Part shown: piece after piece, positions 36,457-45,040 of the stretch
Position numbering within the stretch: position 1 is the stretch's first letter
Layout: every line of letters begins with the position of its first letter
Assembly (NCBI GenBank): GCA_963695085.1
Contig: CAVOFV010000004.1
Span: 1-64,000, forward strand
Reading direction: 5' to 3'
Length of the DNA stretch: 64,000 nt
From: SG8-30 sp963695085
GTDB taxonomy: Bacteria > Pseudomonadota > Gammaproteobacteria > Steroidobacterales > Steroidobacteraceae
The notes under the pieces: model-generated
The model's database searches: none
What the model saw: the letters and a program-made list of their open reading frames with translations, nothing else
What the model was told of the DNA's origin: nothing
Made by a program: the position numbers and the translations under genes

Positions 36457-37781
36457 TGCGGAATGACCGTGATCTCGAGACGGCTGTTCACTGCGGCCGC
36501 TTCGTTCCAGGCTCCCGCGGTCGCCAGGTCCACGGGCGGGTACCCGGTCATGACGCGCTCCGGCGGGGCCGGAACCGCCTCCAGCACGATGCCCCCGCCG
36601 CTGCGCCGCTCCAGCGTGTCCATCAGGTTGGCGAACGCCACCGGCTGCCGCGCCGCGCCGGTCTGCAACTCGTCATACGGGTTGCCGCGCAGCGCGCACT
36701 CGGCGGCCGGCTGCTCCGGCGGCGCCAGCACGTAGCCGGCTTCGGCGTTGCCGGCCAGGCAGAAGATGCCCGGGATCGACGTCACCTGCACGCGCCCGCG
36801 AAAGCCGCTGCGCTCCAGGCCGCCCACCAGTTCGCGCAGCGCGTCCAGCCGTTGCGGTCCGAGCGGCGCCTCGCCGTAGGGCACGAACAGCATGTGCTGA
36901 CGGGACGCGCCGGCGGCTTCCGGCGGCAGCGGCGCCTGCAGCTCGGGCACGTCCTGCACGCGGCCCGTCGCGCGGCCGGTCGCGCGAACCTGCGCCAGCG
37001 TCGCGCCGAGATCGGCCGACTCCGCCGCAAGCTGCGCCCGTGCGGCTTCGACCTCGCGCGCCGTGCCCAGCAATTGCCAGTGCAGGCCGCCGAGCACCAG
37101 CAGCGCCAGCAGCAACGCCAGCACCGCCGCCAGCCAGCCCCATGGCTGCTCGCGGCGTTCCGGCTCCGGCCGCAACTCCGCGATCAGCGGCTCCGGCTCG
37201 GCCGGGCGCAGTTCCGCGATCAGGCGCCGCGCCTGGCTTTCGAGGGACGCCACCGTGAAGCGGCGCAGTTCGAGGCTCTGCTCCTTGAGCAGCGCCTCGA
37301 TCATGCCGCGCGAGACTCGCGCGCCCTCCGCGGCCGACGGCGGGTGCACCTCGCCGAGCTCGTCCACCGGCTGCAGCGCCGACGGCATGGCGTCGCGGCG
37401 GTCCGGCAGCAGGTTCAGCTGGAACAGCACTTTCGTCACGTCGATCGGCTTGACCGTCTTCGGCAGCACCCCGATCGCACCCAGCGCGCGCGCCTGGCCG
37501 ACGTACAACTCTCCTTCCTGCGAGGTGTACATCATGATCGGGATGGTGGCTGTTTCCGGGTCCGCCTTGAGGATGCGGACCGCCTCGAGACCGTCCATGC
37601 CCGGCATGAGGTGGTCCATGAAGACCACGTGCGGGTGCTGCTTCTTCAGGTAGGCCAGCGCCGCCTCGGCCGACTCGGCCGTGTCGACGGCGATGCCGAA
37701 GCGCTCGAGCATCCTGCTCAGCACCACCCTTGCCGACTTGGAATCGTCCACCACGAGCGCGCGCTTGACCGGCATGTGCAT
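36453..37781 (-). CDS. membrane-tethered response-regulator receiver protein
   Basis: The 442-residue protein has an unusual layout. A canonical CheY-like receiver domain (6-125) carries the acidic pair D12/D13, phospho-acceptor D56 (VVFMDHLMPGMDG) and K108 (LPKTVKP). A helical linker (about 150-205) follows, then one strong membrane helix (214-233, LAAVLALLLALLVLGG) and a coiled coil (238-268). A C-terminal domain (about 295-440) ends NSRLEITVIPQ, which recalls degenerate OmpA-like domains. There is no DNA-binding or enzymatic output. Phosphorylation may therefore be relayed across the membrane or localise the receiver. No histidine kinase is adjacent. ATG 37781 or the third codon starts it. 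Confidence 0.78.
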   Translation of the reverse strand: MHMPVKRALVVDDSKSARVVLSRMLERFGIAVDTAESAEAALAYLKKQHPHVVFMDHLMPGMDGLEAVRILKADPETATIPIMMYTSQEGELYVGQARALGAIGVLPKTVKPIDVTKVLFQLNLLPDRRDAMPSALQPVDELGEVHPPSAAEGARVSRGMIEALLKEQSLELRRFTVASLESQARRLIAELRPAEPEPLIAELRPEPERREQPWGWLAAVLALLLALLVLGGLHWQLLGTAREVEAARAQLAAESADLGATLAQVRATGRATGRVQDVPELQAPLPPEAAGASRQHMLFVPYGEAPLGPQRLDALRELVGGLERSGFRGRVQVTSIPGIFCLAGNAEAGYVLAPPEQPAAECALRGNPYDELQTGAARQPVAFANLMDTLERRSGGGIVLEAVPAPPERVMTGYPPVDLATAGAWNEAAAVNSRLEITVIPQ

Positions 37782-37909
37782 CCCCTGACTGAGGCACGGC
37801 GAGTGTAACGCACCCGCACCCGCCGGCGAACGAACGCCCTGGCCGGGCGCGGCCGGACGCGAGCCGCGCCGCGCTTGACGCGAAGCCTGTGGCAGAGGGT
37901 AATCGCACC

Positions 37910-40054
37910 ATGGAGCCAGGCCAGCGTCGGGCAGCAGGATTCGGGCACCGCCCGCAGGCGTCGTGCCTGGCGGCGCTGCTGGCGCTCGCCTGGGTCTTGC
38001 CGGCGGTGGCGGCGAGCCGCGTCACCCTCAGCGCCGCTTCGATTGCCATGGACGGCCTCGGTGCGCGCGACTTCGAGATGACGATCGAGCCGCAGCCTGC
38101 CGGCGCGGTGCGCGTGCGCGTGGCAGCCGGCCGCGTGGACGGGACGGATGCGCCCGCGGGCCTGCGGGCGCTGCGCTTCGACTGCGCTTCGATGGTCGCG
38201 CGCGGCGATGTCCTGCATTGCGGCAACGGCCGCGTGCGCGGCGAGTTCGGCGAGTTCGGCCCGCAGGACTCGCCGGCCGACCTGACGATCGCCGCCGACG
38301 GCACCTTGACGGCCGGGCTGCGCGAGCTGCGCGTGGCCAACGGCCAGGTCCGGCTCGAGGCGACCATGCTCGACGACCGCTGGACGGTGCACGCGACGTT
38401 CGAGCAGGTCGAACTCGGCGTGCTCGGCGGCCTGGCGCCGGTGCGCGACGCGTTGCCGGACGGTTTCACGCTGGCCGGCCACCTGCACGGCGAGCTGAAC
38501 GCCGCCGGCCGCGGCGAAGCCGTCGCCACGGCCCGCGCCAGCCTGGTGCTGGCCGGCGCCGGATTCGCGGACCAGGCGGGCACGCTGGCGGCGGAGCAGC
38601 TCGAGGCAACGTTCGAACTGGATGCCGGCGCCGCCGGCCGCGACGGCCGCCGGCCGGTGTCCCTGCAACTCGACGCCCGCAGCGGCCAGGCGTACGTGGA
38701 CCCGGTATTCCTCGACCTGGGCAAGAACCCGGCGCAGTTGACCGTGACCGGCAGCCTGCCCGAAGACGCCGCGGCGCTGTCGATCACCCACTTCCGCTGG
38801 ACCCAGCAAGGGGTCGGCACGGTGGACGGCGCCGCCGAGCTGGACCTGGTGGGCGACACGCCGGCGCGCTGGGTGCGGATGGTCTTCGAGAACGTGGACC
38901 TGGACGGCGCGGTGCTGCTGTACGCCCGTCCCCTGCTGATCTCGACCCAGTTTGCCGACCTGGCAGGCAGCGGCCTCGTCAACGGCGAGATCGACGTGGA
39001 CGACGGCCTGCCGAGCCGGGTCCAGCTGACGCTGGCCGATGTCGTCCTCGACAGCCCCGGCGGGTCCCTGTCGGTCGAGGGACTGACCGGCCACCTGCAC
39101 TGGTTCGAAGAGGAACTGCGCAACGAGCTGGCCCAGCAGGTCGACAGCGAGATCTTCAGGTCGCGGCTGGACTGGCGCGGCGCGCGGCTGTGGGGCATCG
39201 AGTTCGGCCCCGCGTCAGTGCCGTTCACCTCGACCGGCAGACATTTCCGGCTGCTCGAGCCGGTCGTGTTGCCGATCTTCGACGGCGGCCTGGCCATCGA
39301 GACGCTGCGGGTCCGCCACGCCGGCACGCCGAAGATGACCCTGCGCTTCGATGCCGAGGTGCAGCCGATCAGCGTCGCGCTGCTCGGCCGCGCGATGGGC
39401 TGGCCGGCGTTCTCCGGCACCATCGCCGGGCGCATCCCGAAGCTCGAGCTGGCCGACGGCTTCGTCACGCTCGGCGGCAACATCGAGGCGCAGGTGTTCG
39501 ACGGCACGATCACGATACGCGACCTGAAGATGCGCGACCCGCTGGGCCAGTTCCCGCAGCTGTTCGCGCACATCGACGTGGACGCGCTCGACCTCGAGCG
39601 ACTCACCAGCACCTTCGAGTTCGGCATGATCACCGGGCGCCTGTCCGGACGCGTCAAGGGCCTGGAGACCTTCAACTGGCTGCCCGTCGCCTTCGACGCG
39701 GCGTTCTACACGACGCCCGGCGACCGCTCGAAGCACCGCATCAGCCAGCGTGCGGTGGCCAACCTGTCGAGCATCGGCGGCGGCAGCCGTGGCACCGTCA
39801 CGGCCGCGCTGCAGGGCGGCTTCCTGCGTTTCTTCGAGAACTTCGGCTACGACCGGCTCGGCCTGTCCTGCAAGCTGGCCAACGACATCTGCGCGATGGA
39901 CGGGGTCGGCCCGGCGGCCAACGGCTATTACATCGTCAAGGGTGCCGTGCTGCCGCGCATCGACGTCATCGGCAACCAGCGGCGGGTCGCCTGGACCCGC
40001 CTGATCAGCCAGCTCGCGGCGATCACGCAATCCTCCGGGGCGGTCGTCGAGTGA
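37910..40054 (+). CDS. ydbH: YdbH-like AsmA-superfamily intermembrane protein
   Basis: This is a probable bridge for phospholipid transfer from inner to outer membrane. The 714-residue protein has an N-terminal membrane/signal segment (about 18-35, CLAALLALAWVLPAVAAS). A long run of amphipathic beta strands characteristic of YdbH/TamB/AsmA grooves follows. The C-terminal third shows IPKLELADGFVTLGGNIEAQVFDGTI and GYDRLGLSCKLANDICAM. Assignment to YdbH rests on these blocks and on the YdbL gene 111 bp downstream. At 714 residues it is shorter than E. coli YdbH (about 880). ATG 37910 is chosen; GTG 37889 is also in frame. Confidence 0.8.
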   Translation: MEPGQRRAAGFGHRPQASCLAALLALAWVLPAVAASRVTLSAASIAMDGLGARDFEMTIEPQPAGAVRVRVAAGRVDGTDAPAGLRALRFDCASMVARGDVLHCGNGRVRGEFGEFGPQDSPADLTIAADGTLTAGLRELRVANGQVRLEATMLDDRWTVHATFEQVELGVLGGLAPVRDALPDGFTLAGHLHGELNAAGRGEAVATARASLVLAGAGFADQAGTLAAEQLEATFELDAGAAGRDGRRPVSLQLDARSGQAYVDPVFLDLGKNPAQLTVTGSLPEDAAALSITHFRWTQQGVGTVDGAAELDLVGDTPARWVRMVFENVDLDGAVLLYARPLLISTQFADLAGSGLVNGEIDVDDGLPSRVQLTLADVVLDSPGGSLSVEGLTGHLHWFEEELRNELAQQVDSEIFRSRLDWRGARLWGIEFGPASVPFTSTGRHFRLLEPVVLPIFDGGLAIETLRVRHAGTPKMTLRFDAEVQPISVALLGRAMGWPAFSGTIAGRIPKLELADGFVTLGGNIEAQVFDGTITIRDLKMRDPLGQFPQLFAHIDVDALDLERLTSTFEFGMITGRLSGRVKGLETFNWLPVAFDAAFYTTPGDRSKHRISQRAVANLSSIGGGSRGTVTAALQGGFLRFFENFGYDRLGLSCKLANDICAMDGVGPAANGYYIVKGAVLPRIDVIGNQRRVAWTRLISQLAAITQSSGAVVE

Positions 40055-40165
40055 GCGTTGCAGCATGCCGGCGGCCGCTGCGGTAAGCTTCCCCTACGTT
40101 CAGACCGTGTTCAGGCGGCCCTGCCCAGCATGATCGCCCAGACATCCCAGAAGGAGTCCCGCACC

Positions 40166-40759
40166 ATGACCCGCTGGATCGTGACGACAATCGGCGCCGT
40201 GAGCCTGGTGCTCGCGGCCTGCGTAACCATCAATGTGTACTTCCCGGCCGCGGCCGCGGAGAAGGCCGCGGACCGCATCATCGAGGACGTGTGGGGCAAG
40301 GACGCCGCCGGCACCGAGCAGTCCGCCCTGCCGCAGCGCGGCGGCGAGGTATTGCTGGCCGCCGCGCGCGGCGCGCTCGACCTGATCGTGCCGGCGGCGC
40401 AGGCGCAGGCCGACCTCAACGTCTCGACGCCGGCGATCCGCGCCGTGACCGCCTCGATGGAGGCACGTCATGCCCAGCTCGAGCCGCACTACGCCTCCGG
40501 CGCGGTGGGGCTGACGGCCGACGGTCTGGTCGAGCTGCGCGATGCCAACGCGGTGCCGCTCGCCGAGCGCAACGCGGTGAAGAAGCTGGTCGCCGACGAG
40601 AACAACGACCGCAACACGCTGTACCGCGAGATCGCCTCGGGCAACGGTCACGCCGAGTGGGAACCCGACATCCGCGCCACCTTCGCGCAGCGCTGGATCG
40701 CCAAGGCCCGCGCCGGCTGGTGGTACCGCGACAGCGCCGGGGCGTGGGCCGCGAAATAG
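40166..40759 (+). CDS. ydbL: YdbL-like (DUF1318) lipoprotein with a YnbE-like strand
   Basis: This is the partner of the upstream YdbH homologue. The 197-residue protein has a lipobox (VLAAC, C19) followed at once by VTINVYFPAAAAEKAAD. A Gln/Ala spacer leads to a DUF1318/YdbL domain (about 115-195): NAVKKLVADENNDRNTLYREIA and FAQRWIAKARAGWWY. In E. coli three genes, ydbH-ynbE-ydbL, do this job, and YnbE is a tiny lipoprotein that contributes a strand. Here no separate ynbE fits in the 111-bp gap, so this protein may combine YnbE and YdbL. ATG 40166 has AAGGAG upstream. Confidence 0.82.
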   Translation: MTRWIVTTIGAVSLVLAACVTINVYFPAAAAEKAADRIIEDVWGKDAAGTEQSALPQRGGEVLLAAARGALDLIVPAAQAQADLNVSTPAIRAVTASMEARHAQLEPHYASGAVGLTADGLVELRDANAVPLAERNAVKKLVADENNDRNTLYREIASGNGHAEWEPDIRATFAQRWIAKARAGWWYRDSAGAWAAK

Positions 40760-40777
40760 GCCGCGCCGCCGCGGGGA

Positions 40778-41455
40778 CTACTGCGCCGGCAGGGGCTCGA
40801 CCAGTGCGGGCCCCTGGTTGCCGGGGTTGTTGACCTCGCGGCTCACCGGCCACGCTTCCAGCAGCGCCGGGTCGCACGGCCCGAGCAGCGCCGACAGCGC
40901 CTCGACATCCTCGCCCGCCGGATTGAGCCACGCGTCATAGGCCTGCGGCGGCAACACCGCGGGCATGCGGCGATGGATTTGTGCGATCGGCGCGGGCGCG
41001 TCCGTGGTGACGATCGTGCAGGACTCGAACGGCTCGCCCGACTCGGGTTCGCGCCACGATTCCCACAGGCCCGCGAAGCCCAGCGGCCCGCCGTCGCGAG
41101 CGCGGATGAACCACGGCTGCTTGGTGCCCGCGGTGGCCTGCCATTCGTACCAGCCGTCGGCCGCGACCAGGCAGCGGCGTTTCTGGAACGCGCGCCGGTA
41201 GGCCGGCCGCTCGCCCAGTGTCTCGGCGCGCGCGTTGATCATGCGGTTGCCGATCGAGCGATCCCTGGCCCAGGCCGGCACCAGCCCCCAGTGCAGCAGC
41301 GCGACGCTGCGCTCGCCAGGCTGCAGCTGGCGCACGACCGGCACCTGCTGGGTCGGCGCGATGTTGTAGCGCGCCTCGAGCGGCGGCACGTCCTCGACGG
41401 CGAACGCGCGGCGCATGGCTTCCGCCGGCGAGAAAAACGCATAACGGCCGCACAT
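40778..41455 (-). CDS. SOS response-associated peptidase (SRAP/YedK/HMCES)
   Basis: This protein shields abasic sites in single-stranded DNA by forming a thiazolidine cross-link through its N-terminal cysteine. After Met removal C2 is exposed (MCGRYAF). Conserved residues follow: NIAPTQ, HWGLVPAWA, the active-site NARAET, CLVAADGWYEW, and the His in IHRRMPAVL. The 225-residue length is typical. I saw no convincing LexA box upstream. The 168-bp gap to yadH holds nothing I recognise. Confidence 0.94.
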   Translation of the reverse strand: MCGRYAFFSPAEAMRRAFAVEDVPPLEARYNIAPTQQVPVVRQLQPGERSVALLHWGLVPAWARDRSIGNRMINARAETLGERPAYRRAFQKRRCLVAADGWYEWQATAGTKQPWFIRARDGGPLGFAGLWESWREPESGEPFESCTIVTTDAPAPIAQIHRRMPAVLPPQAYDAWLNPAGEDVEALSALLGPCDPALLEAWPVSREVNNPGNQGPALVEPLPAQ

Positions 41456-41623
41456 GTCAGCAGCCTGCGACGCGCGGATCGACGGCGCCCGGATGCGTCT
41501 GGCACGCCCGCGCGGCGTTGCCCATCGTTGCCATGGACGCCACTATGCCACCTCCTGGCGCGCTGCGCCGCCGCGCGATGCATCGCCCATGCCGGCTGCC
41601 GCCCCACCCTGCGCGGGCCACGG

Positions 41624-42436
41624 CTACTCCCGGATGCCGGTGCCGCGGTTCATCAGCGTGACGACCAGCGCGAACATCGCGGCGGCGGCGCCCGCGGTGA
41701 CCGCCAGCGCGGTCATGACGCCCACGTCGGCGGTGCCGAGGAAGCCGTAGCGGAACGCATTGACCATGTACAGGATCGGGTTGGCGTAGGACAGGCGCTC
41801 GGCCCAGCCCGGCAGCAGCGACACCGAGTAGAACACGCCGCCCAGGTAGGTCAGCGGCGTCAGTACGAAGGTCGGGAACCACGAGATCTGCTCGAAGTTC
41901 TTCGCGAAGATGGCATTGAAGAACCCGCCCAGCGAGAACACCACCGAGGTCAGCACGAAGGCCAGCACCACGACCAGCGGGTGGGCCACCGGCAGCTGCG
42001 TGAAGGACAGCGCCACCGCCGAGACGACCAGTCCGACCAGCAGGCCGCGCAGCACGCCGCCGCAGACGTAGCCCAGCACGATCAGCCAGTTGGGCAGCGG
42101 CGCGATCAGCAGTTCCTCGACGTGCTTGCCGAACTTGGCGCCGAAGAAGCTCGACACCACGTTGCCGAAGGAGTTGCTGATCACCGACATCATGATCAGG
42201 CCGGGCGCGATGAACTGCATGTAGTCGAAGCCGTCCATCGGCCCGATGCGCCGGCCGATCAGGCTGCCGAAGATGATGAAGTACAGCGTCGCGGTCACCG
42301 CCGGCGGCACCAGCGTCTGGCCCCAGATGCGCAGGATCCGCATGACCTCGCGGCGCACGATGGTCAGGAAGCCGACCCAGCGTACCCGCGCGCCCGCCTC
42401 GCCCGATGTCACCGCCACGGCCACGCCTGCCTCCAC
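41624..42436 (-). CDS. yadH: ABC-2 type transport permease YadH
   Basis: This is the inner-membrane half of the YadGH exporter (270 residues, six helices). ABC-2 blocks include RILRIWGQTLVPPAVTATLYFIIFG and the conserved QFIAPGLIMMSVISNSFGNV. E. coli YadGH has no settled substrate. GTG 42436 begins 1 nt after the yadG stop, so the two are coupled. Three GTG codons near the start make the exact N-terminus uncertain. Confidence 0.9.
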   Translation of the reverse strand: MEAGVAVAVTSGEAGARVRWVGFLTIVRREVMRILRIWGQTLVPPAVTATLYFIIFGSLIGRRIGPMDGFDYMQFIAPGLIMMSVISNSFGNVVSSFFGAKFGKHVEELLIAPLPNWLIVLGYVCGGVLRGLLVGLVVSAVALSFTQLPVAHPLVVVLAFVLTSVVFSLGGFFNAIFAKNFEQISWFPTFVLTPLTYLGGVFYSVSLLPGWAERLSYANPILYMVNAFRYGFLGTADVGVMTALAVTAGAAAAMFALVVTLMNRGTGIRE

Positions 42437-42437
42437 C

Positions 42438-43376
42438 TCAGCCCCCTGCCGCGGCGCGCAGGTCGCTGCCGGACTCGACCAGCCGCATGAACAGTTCCTC
42501 GAGCCGGTTGACCTTGTTGCGCATGCTCACCACCTCGATGCGCTGCGCGCTGAGGCGGGCGAACACGCCGTTGAGCCCCTGCTCCTTCGACACCATGACC
42601 TCGATCGTATGCTCGTCCACGAGCCGCGCGCCGAAGCCCGGCAGGTCGGGCAGCACCGCAAGCCGCTCGCGCGTGTTGAGCACGAACGTCTCCTGGTTCA
42701 GCGTGCGGATGATGCGGGCCATGCTGTCGTGCTCGATGATCCGCCCGTGATCGATGATGGCCACGTTGCGGCACAGGTTCTCGGCTTCTTCCAGGTAGTG
42801 CGTGGTGAGGATGATGGTGGTGCCGCGATGGTTGATGTCGCGCAGGAAGTCCCACATGGAACGGCGGATCTCGATGTCCACGCCGGCGGTCGGTTCGTCC
42901 AGGATCAGCAGCTTCGGCTCGTGCACCAGCGCGCGCGCGATCATCAGCCGGCGCTTCATGCCGCCGGACAGCGAGCGCGCGATGACGTCGTGCTTGCCCC
43001 ATAGCTGCAGCTGCCGCAGGTAGCGCTCGGCCCGCTCGCGCGCCAATCGCCGCGGAATGCCGTAGAAACCCGCCTGGTTCACGACGATCGTGAACACCTT
43101 CTCGAACATGTTGAAGTTGATTTCCTGCGGCACCAGGCCGATGCAGGACTTGGCACGCTCCAGCTCGCCGTCGATGTCGTGGCCGAAGACCGTGACCCGG
43201 CCGGAACTCTTGGTGACCAGCGAGGTGATGATGCCGATCGCGGTGGTCTTGCCAGCGCCGTTCGGCCCGAGCAGCGCGAAGAAGTCGCCCTCCTCGACGT
43301 CGAGGTCGATGCCCTTGAGCGCCTGGACGCCGTTGCCGTACGTCTTGGCGAGCTGGTCGATGGCAAGTGCTTTCAT
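42438..43376 (-). CDS. yadG: ABC transporter ATP-binding protein YadG
   Basis: This is the ATPase of the YadGH exporter. Walker A is LLGPNGAGKTT (about 38-48), the Q-loop is GLVPQEINF, the signature is LSGGMKRRLMIARA, Walker B is LLILDEPTAGVD, and the H-loop is LTTHYLEEAE. At 312 aa it has a C-terminal extension of about 90 residues beyond the core, as in YadG. ATG 43376 fits the family start MKALAIDQLAKTYGNG. Confidence 0.94.
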   Translation of the reverse strand: MKALAIDQLAKTYGNGVQALKGIDLDVEEGDFFALLGPNGAGKTTAIGIITSLVTKSSGRVTVFGHDIDGELERAKSCIGLVPQEINFNMFEKVFTIVVNQAGFYGIPRRLARERAERYLRQLQLWGKHDVIARSLSGGMKRRLMIARALVHEPKLLILDEPTAGVDIEIRRSMWDFLRDINHRGTTIILTTHYLEEAENLCRNVAIIDHGRIIEHDSMARIIRTLNQETFVLNTRERLAVLPDLPGFGARLVDEHTIEVMVSKEQGLNGVFARLSAQRIEVVSMRNKVNRLEELFMRLVESGSDLRAAAGG

Positions 43377-43461
43377 GTGGGGCCAGTGGCGCGTGGTGGC
43401 CACGCTGTGAGGGGCGAAGCGTAAACTCGGGCGGGCCGCCCGGCAACCGAGGGAGGTACCG

Positions 43462-43905
43462 ATGGCAGCGTGGAGCATCGTCACCGTACTGCGCGTCATG
43501 CTGGCGCTCGTGCTGGCGCTGGCGCTGCTGCAGCCGCTGCTGCACGCGCGCCTGCTGCCGCCGCTGGTGGCCGTGTGGTTCGGCCTCGACGGCCGCGCGC
43601 TGCTGTGGGCGGAGCGCGGCTGGCTGCTGGCGGCGGCCGCGCTGCCCGCGCTGCTGGTCGGTGCGGTCGCGCTCGGCGTGCTGCCCATGCTGGGCCGGCG
43701 GCCGGGCGGCGCGGCGCAGGAACGGCTTGGCCTGTGGCTGGGCATCATCACCGCCGCCTTCTTCGCCGCGCTCGCGCAGCTCGTCTTCGACGCGAACGCG
43801 CTCACGCTGCCGGTGCTGGCCATGGGCGAGGCCCGCTGGCTTGGCGCCAGCTACCTGCTGTTCGTGGTGGTGTGGGCCTGGACGCTGCGGCGGGCGGTGC
43901 GCTGA
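43462..43905 (+). CDS. small four-helix membrane protein, possibly DUF1648-like
   Basis: This 147-residue hydrophobic protein has four predicted helices (about 5-27, 48-70, 88-110, 122-142). The loop LLPPLVAVWFGLDGRALLW is faintly like DUF1648 (SdpI-type) loops, but I would not insist. GGGAGG 5 nt before the ATG is a strong ribosome site. The next gene starts 1 nt after its stop, so the two form an operon. Confidence 0.72.
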   Translation: MAAWSIVTVLRVMLALVLALALLQPLLHARLLPPLVAVWFGLDGRALLWAERGWLLAAAALPALLVGAVALGVLPMLGRRPGGAAQERLGLWLGIITAAFFAALAQLVFDANALTLPVLAMGEARWLGASYLLFVVVWAWTLRRAVR

Positions 43906-43906
43906 G

Positions 43907-44269
43907 GTGCGCTACGCGCTGGCGGCCGATGGCGTGCTGCTGCTGCACCTGCTGTTCATCGCCTTTGCGGTCGGCGGCGGCCTGCTGGTCGCCGGGCGGC
44001 GCTGGCTGGCGGCCGTGCACCTGCCGGCCGCTGGCTGGGCCGCCTGGATCGAGTTCTCGGGCGGCCTGTGCCCACTGACTCCGCTCGAGAACCGGCTGCG
44101 CGCGCTGGCCGGCCAGGCCGGCTACCGCGGCGATTTCATCGAGCACTACCTGCTGCCGCTGGTCTACCCGGCGGGCCTGACCCCCGCCGTGCAGTGGACG
44201 CTGGGCGGCCTGGTGGTGGCCGTCAACCTGGCGCTCTACGCCTGGGTGTTGCGCCGCGCGCGGCGGTGA
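43907..44269 (+). CDS. DUF2784 family membrane protein
   Basis: This 120-residue membrane protein matches DUF2784 in its landmarks: LLLHLLFIAFAVGGGLL, WIEFSGGLCPLTPLENRLR, and GYRGDFIEHYLLPLVYPAGLT. Three to four helices are predicted; function is unknown. GTG 43907 follows the upstream stop by 1 nt. Its 3' end overlaps the convergent gene by 34 nt. Confidence 0.88.
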   Translation: MRYALAADGVLLLHLLFIAFAVGGGLLVAGRRWLAAVHLPAAGWAAWIEFSGGLCPLTPLENRLRALAGQAGYRGDFIEHYLLPLVYPAGLTPAVQWTLGGLVVAVNLALYAWVLRRARR

Positions 44270-44928
44270 AGCTGCCGCAGGCGGGCGGCCTCCATGCCCT
44301 GCAACTGCTGGCCCAGCAGCCGCATGCGGGCGAGCCGTTGCGGCGTCGCGGCCTGCCCTGCGGCGTCGCCCAGCAGCAGTTCCCAGAAGCGTTCGCGCGT
44401 GCAGAACCGGGCGGCCAGCACCGGCGCCGTGCGCCGCGCCAGTCCGTCCAGCGTGCCCACCGGCAGTTCGCCGATCACGGACTCCGTGCCGCCGTCGAGA
44501 CCCAGCGCGAGCCGCGCCGCGGCGCCGTCGCGCTGCACGATATGCCACGCGAAGGTCAGCGCCGCGCGCGTGAAGCGCAGCGCGGGTGGCTCGCTCACCG
44601 TCGCCCCCGGTCCGTCGCGCACGGAGGCCGCGGCGGCGGCCTGCGATTGCCAGTAGCGGCCGTCCCGAAAACGCAGGTCGAACAGCGCGAACGGCAACCT
44701 GAGCCGCAGGCCGGTCGCCGCCGCCGCGCGGCCGGCGCCGGCCGCCAGGTGTCCGGGCAGCCCGAGCGCCGGCATGCCCGGCCGGGCCGCGCCCAGTTCG
44801 CCGACCAGCGCCAGGAAGTCGCGATTGAGCCCGACGAGCGCGGTCACGGTGCGCTCGTCGGGCAGGGCGTGTTCGAGCCACTGCGCGCCGGCCTGCGGCG
44901 CCAGCGCGAGCAAAGTCTGTTCCGGCAT
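44236..44928 (-). CDS. hypothetical protein, divergent from the FlhC-like regulator
   Basis: No family is recognised. The 230-residue soluble protein is Ala/Leu/Arg-rich and mostly helical. Blocks that look conserved in style are LNRDFLALVGELG, LRLPFALFDLRFRDGRYWQ, FTRAALTFAWHIVQRD, AARFCTRERFWELLL and a final RMRLLGQQLQ. There is no signal or membrane helix. It shares a control region and a palindrome with the divergent FlhC-like gene, suggesting joint regulation. I chose ATG 44928 because GGGGA lies 9 nt upstream; GTG 44949 is in frame. Confidence 0.68.
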   Translation of the reverse strand: MPEQTLLALAPQAGAQWLEHALPDERTVTALVGLNRDFLALVGELGAARPGMPALGLPGHLAAGAGRAAAATGLRLRLPFALFDLRFRDGRYWQSQAAAAASVRDGPGATVSEPPALRFTRAALTFAWHIVQRDGAAARLALGLDGGTESVIGELPVGTLDGLARRTAPVLAARFCTRERFWELLLGDAAGQAATPQRLARMRLLGQQLQGMEAARLRQLHRRARRNTQA

Positions 44929-44991
44929 GGCATTTGTCCCCGTTGCCACGTGATTGAGACAGGCGCCGGGTCTTGGCCCGGGCTCATTTTG

Positions 44992-45009
44992 CTGGTAAAA
45001 AAATACCAG
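44992..45009. promoter_or_regulatory. palindromic operator candidate CTGGTA-A6-TACCAG
   Basis: A perfect 6-6-6 inverted repeat lies in an AT-rich island between two divergent genes (44928 and 45041). A dimeric regulator could bind it, perhaps the adjacent FlhC-like protein. This is inferred only from position and symmetry. Confidence 0.5.
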
Positions 45010-45040
45010 TAGTTCTTCCAGACGTCAATGGGTCCTCGCC

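Noticed and set aside
36673..39675. 1000-residue open frame on the minus strand
   Set aside because: It crosses the start of the YdbH gene and the receiver gene in the wrong frame. Its sequence is Arg/Ser/Ala-rich noise.
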